Below, piece after piece: positions 1 through 9,232 of a DNA stretch of 64,000 nucleotides. Both the position numbers and the translations under genes were made by a program. Position 1 is the stretch's first letter, and each line of letters begins with the position of its first letter. Source of the stretch: Saprospiraceae bacterium (GTDB lineage: Bacteria > Bacteroidota > Bacteroidia > Chitinophagales > Saprospiraceae); contig JADJXG010000001.1 in NCBI GenBank assembly GCA_016715965.1, positions 1,927,501 to 1,991,500 of the forward strand, in the 5' to 3' direction. The notes beneath the pieces were generated by a model that worked only from the letters and a program-made list of their open reading frames with translations, was not told where the DNA came from and searched no databases.

Positions 1-1519
1 ATGAAGCAAAACAGGAATCATTATTTCCTTTTTCGTCTTTTGCATATATCCACATTCCAGGCAGATGCATTTCCAGCATAAAAATTTCTATCCAATCACC
101 ATAGCAACCCCAGTATTCAGAATCCACAAAGGATAGCCTGGTGTTGGAACAATTGTCTCCATAATTTTTTAAAAAACTTGCCAAATGTACTGTTTCATTT
201 CCGCAATCACCATTTGTTTCAATTACAGTATGCTCTTTACACTTTATGACCGGAGGAGTAGTATCATTTTGGCAAGGGCGCATATCAACAGGAAGGATGA
301 TGCTTTTACAGGAGCTTGTGTTTTTTTGTTGATCGGTGACTAAAACTTCAAGTTGGACGTGATTTCCGTAATCGACATTTTTCAGGGTGTAAATGCTGTC
401 CACAGGATTAGTGGAGAAAGATAAGTCCAAGGGTCCCGGACAATTGTCACCAAATGCTTCGAGCAGAGCAGTTGAGGAAATTTGATAATCTTCTTTATCA
501 ATAAATAATTTTTTGAGTTTTACGCATCTTCCGTATGGTTTTATACTATCTTCTGTGCAAATGCTTAAACTTTGATCTGCTTTTAAAATGACTTTACAAT
601 AGCTTGAGTTGCCTCGCAGATCGTAAGCTTGAACAAGAACATTGGCACTTTTGCTTCGGGTTACAATTTCAAATAGATTTGAAAATTGACCGGAGTAGTA
701 GTATTGAAGATGTGAAATTTCACAATCATCCACTGCGGATAATATTAATTCTTTGGCGTGGACATCTCGGTGTGTGTCATTGACTAAAAATGTATCCCTA
801 CATTTGATCACAGGAGCTATCCTGTCATTTTCACATCCTGATTTGTGTTCGACGAATTGAATATTAATGTTACAAAATGAGGTTTGTCCACTTTGATTCA
901 TACCATAGATCGTAAACATTTCAGTTTTTCCGATATCAGAATTTTTTCGTGTAATTTTGTCAATACTACCTTGTTCGTCAAAAGAGAATTTGACAAACGA
1001 ACAAAAATCATAACTCCCGAAGTTGATAAGAGTCTCTGGTGTCAATTGAACCTGATTAAATATTGGTATGATATGATCAGTTTTACAACTAAATTGAGGT
1101 TTACTTACCAATGAGTCACAGGCACCATGTCTGATCATGTACCTTGCCATTGCTTTTGAGGAATTACCTGTTTGGTCCACCAATTCAAGCCAAACGGACT
1201 GAGGATAACCCAGGGCATTTTTGGCTAAGTGAATCTCCTGATATTCGTAATTCTTACTATAGAAATAAATTTGGACAGAGCTGTCACAATTATCATAACT
1301 ACCCTTGTCAAAATCCTGCGGCCTTAGCACCCCAAATCCTTTGTCAAAATCCATATCAAGCAGCAGCTCAGTGTAAAGTACAGGGGTTGGAGGGATCGTA
1401 TCCGATGTGCAGTCTTGAGAATAACAAAAGTATGTATTAATTAAACCAATAATAAATGAAACCAATATCCATTTGTATTTTCTCAGGTTACCTGAAAGTA
1501 AGGGGAGATTTGCTTTCAT
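1..1519 (-). CDS. Secreted protein with Ig-like/HYR-type repeats, partial (C-terminus beyond window)
   Basis: The reverse strand reads open from an ATG at 1519 to the window edge, giving 506 residues without a stop. Residues ~15-36 form a hydrophobic signal segment ending near a Ser-Gln-Asp site. The rest is built of loosely repeated units with spaced cysteines; two of them contain a P-V-I-K-C motif preceded by N-D-x-x-x-P, as in HYR/Ig-like adhesive modules of Bacteroidota surface proteins. The function is probably structural or adhesive at the cell surface, and a type IX sorting domain would be expected in the missing C-terminus. It lies 68 bases downstream of the next surface protein on the same strand and may be co-transcribed with it. 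The family assignment is an inference. Confidence 0.75.
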   Translation of the reverse strand, partial: MKANLPLLSGNLRKYKWILVSFIIGLINTYFCYSQDCTSDTIPPTPVLYTELLLDMDFDKGFGVLRPQDFDKGSYDNCDSSVQIYFYSKNYEYQEIHLAKNALGYPQSVWLELVDQTGNSSKAMARYMIRHGACDSLVSKPQFSCKTDHIIPIFNQVQLTPETLINFGSYDFCSFVKFSFDEQGSIDKITRKNSDIGKTEMFTIYGMNQSGQTSFCNINIQFVEHKSGCENDRIAPVIKCRDTFLVNDTHRDVHAKELILSAVDDCEISHLQYYYSGQFSNLFEIVTRSKSANVLVQAYDLRGNSSYCKVILKADQSLSICTEDSIKPYGRCVKLKKLFIDKEDYQISSTALLEAFGDNCPGPLDLSFSTNPVDSIYTLKNVDYGNHVQLEVLVTDQQKNTSSCKSIILPVDMRPCQNDTTPPVIKCKEHTVIETNGDCGNETVHLASFLKNYGDNCSNTRLSFVDSEYWGCYGDWIEIFMLEMHLPGMWIYAKDEKGNNDSCFAS

Positions 1520-1587
1520 GATATTTAGAATTTACCGCGAATATACAACAATTCATCCTAATCAAGGCCATTTATCATTCCAGTATA

Positions 1588-3303
1588 TTATCTTTTATAG
1601 AAGAAACTTCCTATGGTTTCCGACTCATCCCTTAGCTGTAAAATGTAGAAGGAACTGGGGAGATGAAGTACAGGAATTGCAACCAGTTCAGTTTTCTCAG
1701 AGATACTTCTGGTTAATAATAAGTTTCCCTTTAGATCGAATATTTTATATTCTATTGGCGTTGATTGACATTCCTTGCAGGTAATGTGAATAGTATGGTC
1801 AACAAGGGTTGGAAAAATACTCCAATCCGATTTAAGGCTTGCGTTTATTGTCTGACTGATGTCAAAATCGTATCTTAATAAAAGCAAATCTTCTGCACCA
1901 TGGGATTGTAGGAGCGTGGTATCCGGAATTTGATTGTAAGTCACTTTGGCTGTAAAAATGCCGGTCACAAACAGTTGGTTTTGCTTGTTGGCGGCCAGGG
2001 AGAATCCAATGTCATTCATTGGACCGTTGACTGAATTGCACCCTACAAATTCACCGTTGGAGTTTAGCTTGGAAACAAAGATATCGTTGTTGTGATTGCC
2101 TTCAGATCTCATCAGTACTTCACCGGGACCCGGATCAAAATCAGCTTCCATCTGATAGCATCCTGTAGTGTACACATTGCCTAATTCATCGGTAGTAATT
2201 CCAAGTCCTACATCATGTGCATCGCCTCCCAGTTTTCTGGCCCATTGCAGGTTTCCAAGTTCATCCAACTTAACAACAAAAATATCTCCGACGGTATTGG
2301 GAGCATCTAAAATCAGAGAATCGGATCCCGGATTAAAATCTGTTTGTGCATCAAAAAATCCCGTCATGTAGATAAATCCTTGTCGGTCGATGTACGCGCC
2401 AATGTTGTTGACCACACGATCAGAACGAAACTGTCCGGCCCATTTGAAATTGGCTTCTGAATCGAGCCGGAGGATAAAAACATCTCCTGAAGCTTTTGAT
2501 GTAAGCCAATAGGTTCCCACCCCAGGATCAATATCCAAACTATCCAAAAAATTTCCGGTGACGGTGATTTCATTGTTGGGATGTATCAAAACTGCAGAGG
2601 CCTGATCGTCAAATCTTCCTCCAAGATGTTTTGCCCACCTTAAATCACCATCTTGATTCAGTTTTAAAATAAATACATCGTTGACCCCTTTGGATTGAAA
2701 GATAAGGGTGTCTTCAGAAGGATCAAAATCCGTAGTACCCTGAAAGTAACCTGCTACCAGAATCTCATTTTCCCTATCCACCGCTATGCACTTTGGAATA
2801 TCGTCCAAATTGCCCGCGATTTGTTTGACCCACACAAAAGTTCCATCTTTGTCTAATTTGAGAACAAAACCATCGCTGAATCCTTTTGGAAAAAATTTTT
2901 GATCAGGATTCTCTTCATCAAATGATACCGCATCCCTAAAATATCCGCTGATGTAAATATTGCCATCGGTATCTGTCGTTATTTGCTGCCCCCTGTCCTC
3001 TCTTCTGCTGCCGAAGTTTTTAGCCCAAATCAGATGACCTGAGGGGTCATATTTACAGACAAAAACGTCTTCAGACCCATTGCTCAGCAGCTTAAACTCA
3101 CCGGGTCCGGGATCAAAGTCAGGATTACCTCTGAAAAATCCGGTGATCAATAGATTTCCATCCGGATCTATGTGTAGTGAATTTCCTGCGTCAGGTCCTG
3201 TGTCTCCAATCCCAAAAGCCCAGCTAGGTTTTACGGTCTGAGATGCGATGAATTCAAGACCCATACAAAAAGCAAAAACAAGTGTGGTAAATTTAAATTG
3301 CAT
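1588..3303 (-). CDS. Secreted SBBP-type beta-propeller repeat protein with type IX sorting domain
   Basis: About 571 residues. I choose the ATG at 3303 over the upstream one at 3342 because a clean signal peptide (MQFKFTTLVFAF... ending S-Q-T) begins there. The body has roughly seven ~52-residue repeats, each with a D-x-x-G-N-(I/V)-x-(I/V)-(T/S)-G core, an F-D-P-G-x-G motif and a final (L/F)-x-W-A-(K/R) segment. This is the SBBP/beta-propeller pattern of cell-surface proteins. The last ~80 residues end in a short beta-rich domain of the Por secretion (T9SS) type, finishing F-F-Y-K-R. It is likely exported and anchored at the surface; no catalytic residues are evident. Confidence 0.85.
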   Translation of the reverse strand: MQFKFTTLVFAFCMGLEFIASQTVKPSWAFGIGDTGPDAGNSLHIDPDGNLLITGFFRGNPDFDPGPGEFKLLSNGSEDVFVCKYDPSGHLIWAKNFGSRREDRGQQITTDTDGNIYISGYFRDAVSFDEENPDQKFFPKGFSDGFVLKLDKDGTFVWVKQIAGNLDDIPKCIAVDRENEILVAGYFQGTTDFDPSEDTLIFQSKGVNDVFILKLNQDGDLRWAKHLGGRFDDQASAVLIHPNNEITVTGNFLDSLDIDPGVGTYWLTSKASGDVFILRLDSEANFKWAGQFRSDRVVNNIGAYIDRQGFIYMTGFFDAQTDFNPGSDSLILDAPNTVGDIFVVKLDELGNLQWARKLGGDAHDVGLGITTDELGNVYTTGCYQMEADFDPGPGEVLMRSEGNHNNDIFVSKLNSNGEFVGCNSVNGPMNDIGFSLAANKQNQLFVTGIFTAKVTYNQIPDTTLLQSHGAEDLLLLRYDFDISQTINASLKSDWSIFPTLVDHTIHITCKECQSTPIEYKIFDLKGNLLLTRSISEKTELVAIPVLHLPSSFYILQLRDESETIGSFFYKR

Positions 3304-3392
3304 TGAATGGTTTTTTATTTTAAGATCCATATGAAAGCTCATCTGCTGCTTGAATGGTCAAAATGAAAATCAAACCAAAAAGAATCAATATC

Positions 3393-5243
3393 TTATCCAT
3401 CTGCTAGTTCCATCCACCTTGATTCAATTTGGTCCAGCCTAGTTTGAATTTCTGTCAAACGCTTATTATTACTGATAAATTCAGCGCTGCCCGGCAAATT
3501 AGAACTGAAGGATTCGACCAGCTTATCCCTTTCCTGACTCAGTCGATCCATTTCCTTTTCCAACTGCTGCATTTCTTTTTTTGAGGCTTGTTGAATTTTG
3601 CGTTGCTCTTGTTGGACGGGCTGCACAGATGTAACCGGAGGTTTTACGATATCGGTTTTCTCTGTTAAGATCGCTTCCCGATAGGATGAGTAGTTTCCGG
3701 GATAATCCCGAATCCTGCCATTGCCCTCCAGCACAAAGAGATGATCGACGATCTTATCCATAAAAAACCGATCGTGGGAAACAATCAATAGTACTCCCGG
3801 AAAATCCATCAGATAGTCTTCAAGTACGTTGAGGGTAGTGATGTCGAGATCATTGGTGGGCTCGTCAAGAATCAGAAAATTGGGATTCTTTATAAGGATG
3901 GTCAACAGGTACAATCTTCTTTTCTCTCCTCCGCTCAATTGGGATACATACACTTGTTGCTGCGGTCGTGGAAATAAAAATCTTTCCAACAAACTTTCGG
4001 CACTTAATTTAAGGCCTTTTTTCAGAGGAATATAATCTGCAATGCTTCTGATTACGTCAATAACCCTTTTGTCTTCGGTCAATTGGATACCATCTTGTTC
4101 ATAGAAACCAAACAAGACCGTATCGCCAATGACAATTTTACCTGAATCCACCGGTAGCATCCCCGTAAAAAGTCTCAGCAGAGTGGTCTTCCCCATTCCA
4201 TTAGGTCCGACTATACCTATCCTGTCTTTTGGTTTGAATTTGTAGGAAAATTTTTCCAAAATGGGTTTTGACCCAAAAGATTTTGAAATATTGTGAAGTT
4301 CAAGAACCTTGCTGCCAAGTCTGGTGTGTTCTATTTCAAATTCAATTTCACCGAGTGCCTCAGGCCCCTCAAGGCTTGCTTTCTTGTCGTGATAGGCATC
4401 GACGCGAGATTTTGACTTGGTGGTACGGGCTTTTGGCATTCTTTTTACCCATTCAAGTTCTCTCTTTAACATTTTGCGCAACTTGTCTTTTACGACCGCT
4501 TCATTTTGCATGCGCATGGCTTTTTTCTCGACAAAATCTTCGTAATCACCCATGTATTTATAGAGGATGCCCATATCCAGTTCAAGAATCTGATTGCAGA
4601 CATTGTTGAGAAAAAATCGATCGTGTGTTACCATGAGAATGGTCAGATTGCTTTGAGAAAGAAAATTTTCCAGCCACTCTATCATTTCAAGATCAAGATG
4701 GTTGGTAGGCTCATCCAGAATAATAAAATCTGGTTTTCCGGCAAGCGCTTTGACAATCGCTAGTCTTTTCTTTTGACCTCCACTCAGATTGGCAACCGGT
4801 GTTTCCAAATCTGGAAGTTTGAATTTTGTTGCCAACTCATTGACATAGTTTTCTATCTCCCATGCTTTTGCTTCATCCACAAGCATCAGTGCTTTTTGTA
4901 TCTCAGCATCGTTGTGGGATTTTTGAGCGGTGTGCAATGCTTTGAGTGGTTTGATCCACTCATCATGACCTTCCAAAATGGTATCCAGCAAACTGTCTCC
5001 CGCTTGAAATTCAGGATCCTGATCAAGATAGCTGGTTTGTATGTCTTTATTGATCCAGTATTTTGCATGGTCGCCCCCCAATTTGTCTATGCCTGCGGCA
5101 ATTCGCAATAAAGTGGATTTACCACTTCCATTTCGGGCAACTATGGCAATTTTATCTGCTCGATTTACTTTAAGTTCAATGTCTGAAAAAAGAGTTTTTT
5201 CACCATAGGAAAGGCTGGCGTGTTCAATGGTTAGATAATTCAT
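3393..5243 (-). CDS. uup: ABC-F family ATPase, Uup type
   Basis: 616 residues, the usual length for Uup. There are two nucleotide-binding domains in one chain: Walker A at ~36-44 (ARNGSGKST) and ~345 (GPNGMGKTT), ABC signatures LSGGQKKRL (~154) and LSGGEKRRL (~432), and Walker B/DEPTN(H/D)LD at ~174 and ~457. A charged linker separates the domains, and the last ~75 residues form a coiled coil (the Uup C-terminal DNA-binding region). There are no membrane segments, so it is a soluble protein. Family knowledge: ABC-F proteins act on ribosomes, and Uup is linked to transposon excision and genome stability. It stands alone, with its own TAnnTTTG box ~60 bases upstream. Confidence 0.92.
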   Translation of the reverse strand: MNYLTIEHASLSYGEKTLFSDIELKVNRADKIAIVARNGSGKSTLLRIAAGIDKLGGDHAKYWINKDIQTSYLDQDPEFQAGDSLLDTILEGHDEWIKPLKALHTAQKSHNDAEIQKALMLVDEAKAWEIENYVNELATKFKLPDLETPVANLSGGQKKRLAIVKALAGKPDFIILDEPTNHLDLEMIEWLENFLSQSNLTILMVTHDRFFLNNVCNQILELDMGILYKYMGDYEDFVEKKAMRMQNEAVVKDKLRKMLKRELEWVKRMPKARTTKSKSRVDAYHDKKASLEGPEALGEIEFEIEHTRLGSKVLELHNISKSFGSKPILEKFSYKFKPKDRIGIVGPNGMGKTTLLRLFTGMLPVDSGKIVIGDTVLFGFYEQDGIQLTEDKRVIDVIRSIADYIPLKKGLKLSAESLLERFLFPRPQQQVYVSQLSGGEKRRLYLLTILIKNPNFLILDEPTNDLDITTLNVLEDYLMDFPGVLLIVSHDRFFMDKIVDHLFVLEGNGRIRDYPGNYSSYREAILTEKTDIVKPPVTSVQPVQQEQRKIQQASKKEMQQLEKEMDRLSQERDKLVESFSSNLPGSAEFISNNKRLTEIQTRLDQIESRWMELADG

Positions 5244-5302
5244 AAAAGGAGTATGGTGAAAAAAATTTTAAGATGGTATAGCTTTTAGAAAATTAGAAAT
5301 GG

Positions 5303-5310
5303 CAAAATTA
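5303..5310 (-). promoter_or_regulatory. Bacteroidota -7 box upstream of uup
   Basis: On the minus strand this reads TAATTTTG, matching the TAnnTTTG consensus of the primary Bacteroidota sigma factor, 60 bases upstream of the uup start at 5243. Confidence 0.5.
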
Positions 5311-5360
5311 CCAATTTTTAGAAAACAACTTGCTTTTAGCTTTTGTGATGAGGCTTAGTA

Positions 5361-6260
5361 TTAGCGCATTCCAGTTAATTTCCACTTGTCGGTTTGGGCA
5401 AAGTAGCTAAAATTATAAATGGTTTCAGGAACATCGACCGGTGCGGATAAATTGTAAAAAAAAGAAGTACCCGTCATGTCAATGGTCCCGTTGGGTTGAA
5501 CTCTCATCTTGCGAATCCTGTCATCTCCCCTTGGACCTAAGCCTGCAATGGAAAATTCAAATTTGGCTTGACCAGTCACTTGATTTTTTGCATTTAGATT
5601 CAGACTCCAAACTTCAGATTTGCGCGCAAGGGCAAACAGTAGTTTTCTTTGCCCATTTGTCTTAAAAATAGCAAGACCAATGACATCCGTGTTTTTTAAG
5701 AGCAATGAGATTTTTTTTGTTTTTGTATGAATGGCATAAATGGCGCCTCTCTCCGATTTGTCGTCGGAACCTGCTACGGTGGAGACGATCAGTTCATGGT
5801 TGTCGCAATCATAAAAACTGCCTAAAAGTCCATAGGGATTTCGTTCGTGTGGCAGAACGGTCATCGGAACTTTTACAAAGGAATTCATTTTTCCGGTTTT
5901 GGAATCAATGCGATAGACGGTGTTTTGGTCTTTCGGAGGATTGGAAAGCATGTTGACATTGGCTTTTGGAATCACAAACACGTTCCCTTCCTGGTCGGTT
6001 GCTATGGCTCCAAGATAACCTCCACTGCGCCAACTCGGATCTTGATAAGATTTTGTTCTGCCGGATCCTGTATTTTTAGCATTCTCCAGTTCGATGAGCA
6101 CCGCCCCCATTGTTTTTCTTTCAGTTGTACTTAGGGCAGTCCGGCCGGGATCAAATCCCAATGCAGAAATAAATTGAGGTATTCCTTTGCATTCCTGGGA
6201 ATGACTCGTTTGATAAAAGCTAAGGAAAACAAGATGAAACCATAAAAATGAAGGATGCAT
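5361..6260 (-). CDS. Exported protein of unknown function, beta-propeller-like
   Basis: 299 residues beginning with a signal peptide (hydrophobic residues 4-16, ending near S-H-S-Q-E). I do not recognise a named family. Blade-like segments with D-x-x-G-N-V-F-V and V-Y-R-I-D-x-x-T-G-K recall NHL/SMP-30-like propellers that read environmental ligands. It starts 6 bases after the stop of the 6267-7976 gene, so it is the third gene of an operon led by the di-haem peroxidase. The context suggests a periplasmic or surface role tied to that oxidative enzyme; the function is unknown. Confidence 0.7.
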   Translation of the reverse strand: MHPSFLWFHLVFLSFYQTSHSQECKGIPQFISALGFDPGRTALSTTERKTMGAVLIELENAKNTGSGRTKSYQDPSWRSGGYLGAIATDQEGNVFVIPKANVNMLSNPPKDQNTVYRIDSKTGKMNSFVKVPMTVLPHERNPYGLLGSFYDCDNHELIVSTVAGSDDKSERGAIYAIHTKTKKISLLLKNTDVIGLAIFKTNGQRKLLFALARKSEVWSLNLNAKNQVTGQAKFEFSIAGLGPRGDDRIRKMRVQPNGTIDMTGTSFFYNLSAPVDVPETIYNFSYFAQTDKWKLTGMR

Positions 6261-6266
6261 TTTCTT

Positions 6267-7976
6267 TCATTGGTTTAGGTGAAACTTCAAACCGGAGAAG
6301 CAGGGATAAACTTTGGCTACATAGATCCCATTTTCCAAAACCGATTCAGCCCAGCAATATTCAGATCCTTTGGCATTGTCGTTTTTTAATTGAGGCACGT
6401 ACCACAGGACAAGACCGCTATTTAAAATATTTTCCGGAGGAGATTCAATAAATTTTTCAGGACCTTGTCTGAAGTCTGTATTGCAGCAAGGACCAATGGT
6501 AGGAAGATCTGATTCACCTTCATTCCGATCCAAATGACGTTTTGTGATATAGTAGTACGCGCGGTCTCCACGACCACCATCGTTAAACTGACCTTTGGCA
6601 GCCTCAATGATAAGCCAGGGTTTGTCTTTGTAAAGAATCCTTCCAAAGTATTTGTCTTCTGAATATTCAGAAAGTTCATCTTCCACATCCCATTGCTCTT
6701 TGTCCCAGCTTTTCCAATTATTCTGTTTGAATTGTTGGAAGGTGTTGTTGTTTCCGGCAATCGCAATTCTCGTGACCGGCCTATAGGTGCCATCATTGCC
6801 ACAGCCGCGGCCAAGTGAGCCCACAACAGGTCTAAAACTACCATTTCGATAAAATTCAAAATTCTGCTGGTAATTATAACTACAAGGAGTTGGCCAGCCT
6901 TCGCTGAAATATTTTTGTACCAAGGCAAATCCAATGGTGTCCTCATTGTCTAGAATGGATTCGAAAAAGGGAGCTTCAATGGCAATGACAGCAGCCTGAC
7001 TGTATTCGGGACAACCAATCGCATCGCTGTATCCAAATCCATCCGTGTTGGAATAGGAAACATGCCAATCCACCATTTTGACATCATCAAACAATTGTCT
7101 TCCCAGATATCGGATGTTGCGAATTCTCAGTCCATCGGAACGAGTTAAGGTATAATCAAATTCCCAGCCGTCCATGGCGCCATGGTTTTCTACCTCACAA
7201 TAAGCGCTCATCATTTTTTCATTTTGCAGAAGGCGCTCCGTTACGGCCATTCCGGTGATCCCCACTTCGGTCCACTTTACGCCAGCGACCTTCATTTCAG
7301 TCAGATCAACAATGGACCAAAGCGCTTTATTGCCTTTTACAAATGTAGGAGCGACGCACAGATGCATAGAACGCTGACATTTGGTGTTGTTGAGAGCAGT
7401 TTTGGTAGAAGGCATTTTTGCTTCACCTGCCAAAGGAGACAATCCCCCATATTCCCGAATGACTGTGCTGTCATGGGCAGCAATCCAAATGGCCAATTCG
7501 CCCAAATGAGGTGGAAGATCGGGTTGAAAACCTTTGAAATAATTAAAATCCAAAACTTTTTTTTGATCGACATCAACGATTGCCAGCAACATTCCATTGC
7601 TTGCATAATGGTAAATTTCTAACCTCCAGCAATTCTTACCGGCACATTTTGCATTTCCACCAAGAGGATCCGAAGCCCTTAATGCGGATATTGAAAAGAT
7701 TTCTGATAGCATCGGTTTATTGCTTTCCTTTTCAAAATAAAATTCCTGCATTCCGGGATACTCCATCACCAAGTTTGAAACCATTTTTTTGACCGGGTCT
7801 TTGTCAATATCCGGTAGGTTTAAGATGGGATATTTGTTGAGCAATACTTTGGAGATAAGTCTCTTTCTTTCTTCAACAGGGGAGTCATGGATTTTTGAAA
7901 TCATTTTTTTATCCGAACCGCATTGGATGCTCATCACAATGCCATACAATCCAAAAATGATCAAGCGCGGGTACAT
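6267..7976 (-). CDS. Putative lipoprotein of unknown function in a di-haem peroxidase operon
   Basis: About 569 residues from the ATG at 7976. That start is preferred to one at 8003 because it falls 1 base after the upstream stop and begins directly with a hydrophobic signal leading to a possible lipobox (M-S-I-Q-C). The large extracytoplasmic domain has paired cysteines (for example G-C-P-E-Y and G-R-G-C-G-N-D) and many aromatic residues; I recognise no family. Downstream it is 6 bases from the 5361-6260 gene. It could be a partner or substrate of the peroxidase, but nothing in the sequence proves that. Confidence 0.7.
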   Translation of the reverse strand: MYPRLIIFGLYGIVMSIQCGSDKKMISKIHDSPVEERKRLISKVLLNKYPILNLPDIDKDPVKKMVSNLVMEYPGMQEFYFEKESNKPMLSEIFSISALRASDPLGGNAKCAGKNCWRLEIYHYASNGMLLAIVDVDQKKVLDFNYFKGFQPDLPPHLGELAIWIAAHDSTVIREYGGLSPLAGEAKMPSTKTALNNTKCQRSMHLCVAPTFVKGNKALWSIVDLTEMKVAGVKWTEVGITGMAVTERLLQNEKMMSAYCEVENHGAMDGWEFDYTLTRSDGLRIRNIRYLGRQLFDDVKMVDWHVSYSNTDGFGYSDAIGCPEYSQAAVIAIEAPFFESILDNEDTIGFALVQKYFSEGWPTPCSYNYQQNFEFYRNGSFRPVVGSLGRGCGNDGTYRPVTRIAIAGNNNTFQQFKQNNWKSWDKEQWDVEDELSEYSEDKYFGRILYKDKPWLIIEAAKGQFNDGGRGDRAYYYITKRHLDRNEGESDLPTIGPCCNTDFRQGPEKFIESPPENILNSGLVLWYVPQLKNDNAKGSEYCWAESVLENGIYVAKVYPCFSGLKFHLNQ

Positions 7977-7977
7977 T

Positions 7978-9054
7978 TTATTTATGGCTGGGTAGGTCTT
8001 CAAATGGATTGGTAAAGTAAGGATTTTTTAAATAACTGGTATCCGTAAAGGAAAATAGAAAATGAATGAGCCCTGCTTTTTCATCAGAAGTTAAAGTAAA
8101 TTCGCTCATTCTGGGATCGAGGTTGGGATGGTCACGGCCATCTCCCACGCAGCTTCCTTTTTCATTTTTTCTGCCCCCTCTCGCATAAATTTCGATGACT
8201 TCGTGCAATGTTTCTGTGCTTCCATCATGAAAATAAGGTGCGGTTAAGGCGACATTTCTCAAACTGGGTATTCTGAATCTTCCAATGTCTGTGCTGTCTG
8301 AAGTTATTTCAAAGAGACCCTGATCAGAGTTGGGATACCATTCTTCACAATAATACAGACCGACATTGGCATATTCAAATCCGCGATCAGGCTCATCCAG
8401 ATTTCTGCCGTTGTGACAGTTGCCACATGAAAGTCTATCGCTAAAAAACAAGTCCATCCCTGCTTTTTCCCGATACCCAAATTGTGCAGTGTCTTTTGAT
8501 TCCAAATACCGGTCATAGGCACTGTTGTAGGAATTTAATTTTTTTTGATAGGCAGCAATGGCTTTGATAATATTTGGAAATTGGATGCCCGGATCTGATT
8601 GAGGGAATATTTTTTTGAATGCCTTTTGGTAATATTTCTTTTGTGACAAGTTGTAGAGAATGCTTTCTTCATGACCGGTGACACCCATCTCAGGTGGGTG
8701 TGTTGAAAAGAGTGGTCTAAGCATTTGTGATTCCAATGAACGTAAGGTATCGTTGGCCCAGCTTAAAGCAATCCGTTCGCTTACATTTAAAAGAGAAGGA
8801 GTGTTTCGCCGGACATGATCTCCATAAAGTCCGACAGAATGTTTGTAACCATCGCTATAGGAAAAAACCGGATCATGACATGAAGCACAGGATTTGCTAC
8901 CATTGGCAGATAGAAGTGGATCAAAAAACAAAAAATGACCAAGTTCCTCCAGACTATTTATTTGAAAACCGTCTTTATCCGTTTTGAAATTGGCAAACAG
9001 AAGAACAAAATATAAGGACAATAATAGAATTCCGAGATTTAATTGAGTAAGCAC
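7978..9054 (-). CDS. Di-haem cytochrome c peroxidase / MauG-like protein
   Basis: 358 residues with an N-terminal signal/anchor segment (residues ~4-20). It has two c-type haem sites: C-A-S-C-H at ~55 and C-G-N-C-H at ~212. Family landmarks are L-F-F-D-P-L-L-S-x-(N/D)-G before haem 1, P-S-L-L-N-V, and L-R-N-V-A-L-T-A-P-Y-F-H-D-G-S near the C-terminus. Members reduce hydrogen peroxide with electrons from small redox proteins, or (MauG) oxidise a protein partner, in the periplasm. It is the first gene of a three-gene operon with two unknown exported proteins, an arrangement that fits a MauG-like partner role at least as well as simple peroxide removal. Confidence 0.9.
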   Translation of the reverse strand: MLTQLNLGILLLSLYFVLLFANFKTDKDGFQINSLEELGHFLFFDPLLSANGSKSCASCHDPVFSYSDGYKHSVGLYGDHVRRNTPSLLNVSERIALSWANDTLRSLESQMLRPLFSTHPPEMGVTGHEESILYNLSQKKYYQKAFKKIFPQSDPGIQFPNIIKAIAAYQKKLNSYNSAYDRYLESKDTAQFGYREKAGMDLFFSDRLSCGNCHNGRNLDEPDRGFEYANVGLYYCEEWYPNSDQGLFEITSDSTDIGRFRIPSLRNVALTAPYFHDGSTETLHEVIEIYARGGRKNEKGSCVGDGRDHPNLDPRMSEFTLTSDEKAGLIHFLFSFTDTSYLKNPYFTNPFEDLPSHK

Positions 9055-9196
9055 TTAAGACAGATTGCTTCCATGAATGAAATCAGCAACAATATATATT
9101 CTTTCAAGCCTGTGCATCATTGTTGCAAGTTTTATAATATGGTAGATTGAACAAGGACAAATAAGGATTTATCGTGTAGAATATAATCTATTTGCG

Positions 9197-9225
9197 GATT
9201 TGTTTTTTTTATCAAAGAACAAATC
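9197..9225 (-). terminator. Weak hairpin downstream of the DUF5074-like gene
   Basis: GATTTGTT at 9197-9204 and AACAAATC at 9218-9225 can pair as an 8-bp stem just after the stop of the minus-strand gene at 9233. There is no clear T-run after it on the minus strand, so this is only a possible terminator. Confidence 0.3.
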
Positions 9226-9232
9226 AGGTATT

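Noticed and set aside
884..1440. Plus-strand frames inside the first surface protein
   Set aside because: The minus strand reads open for 506 codons with signal and repeats; the plus frames are shadows.
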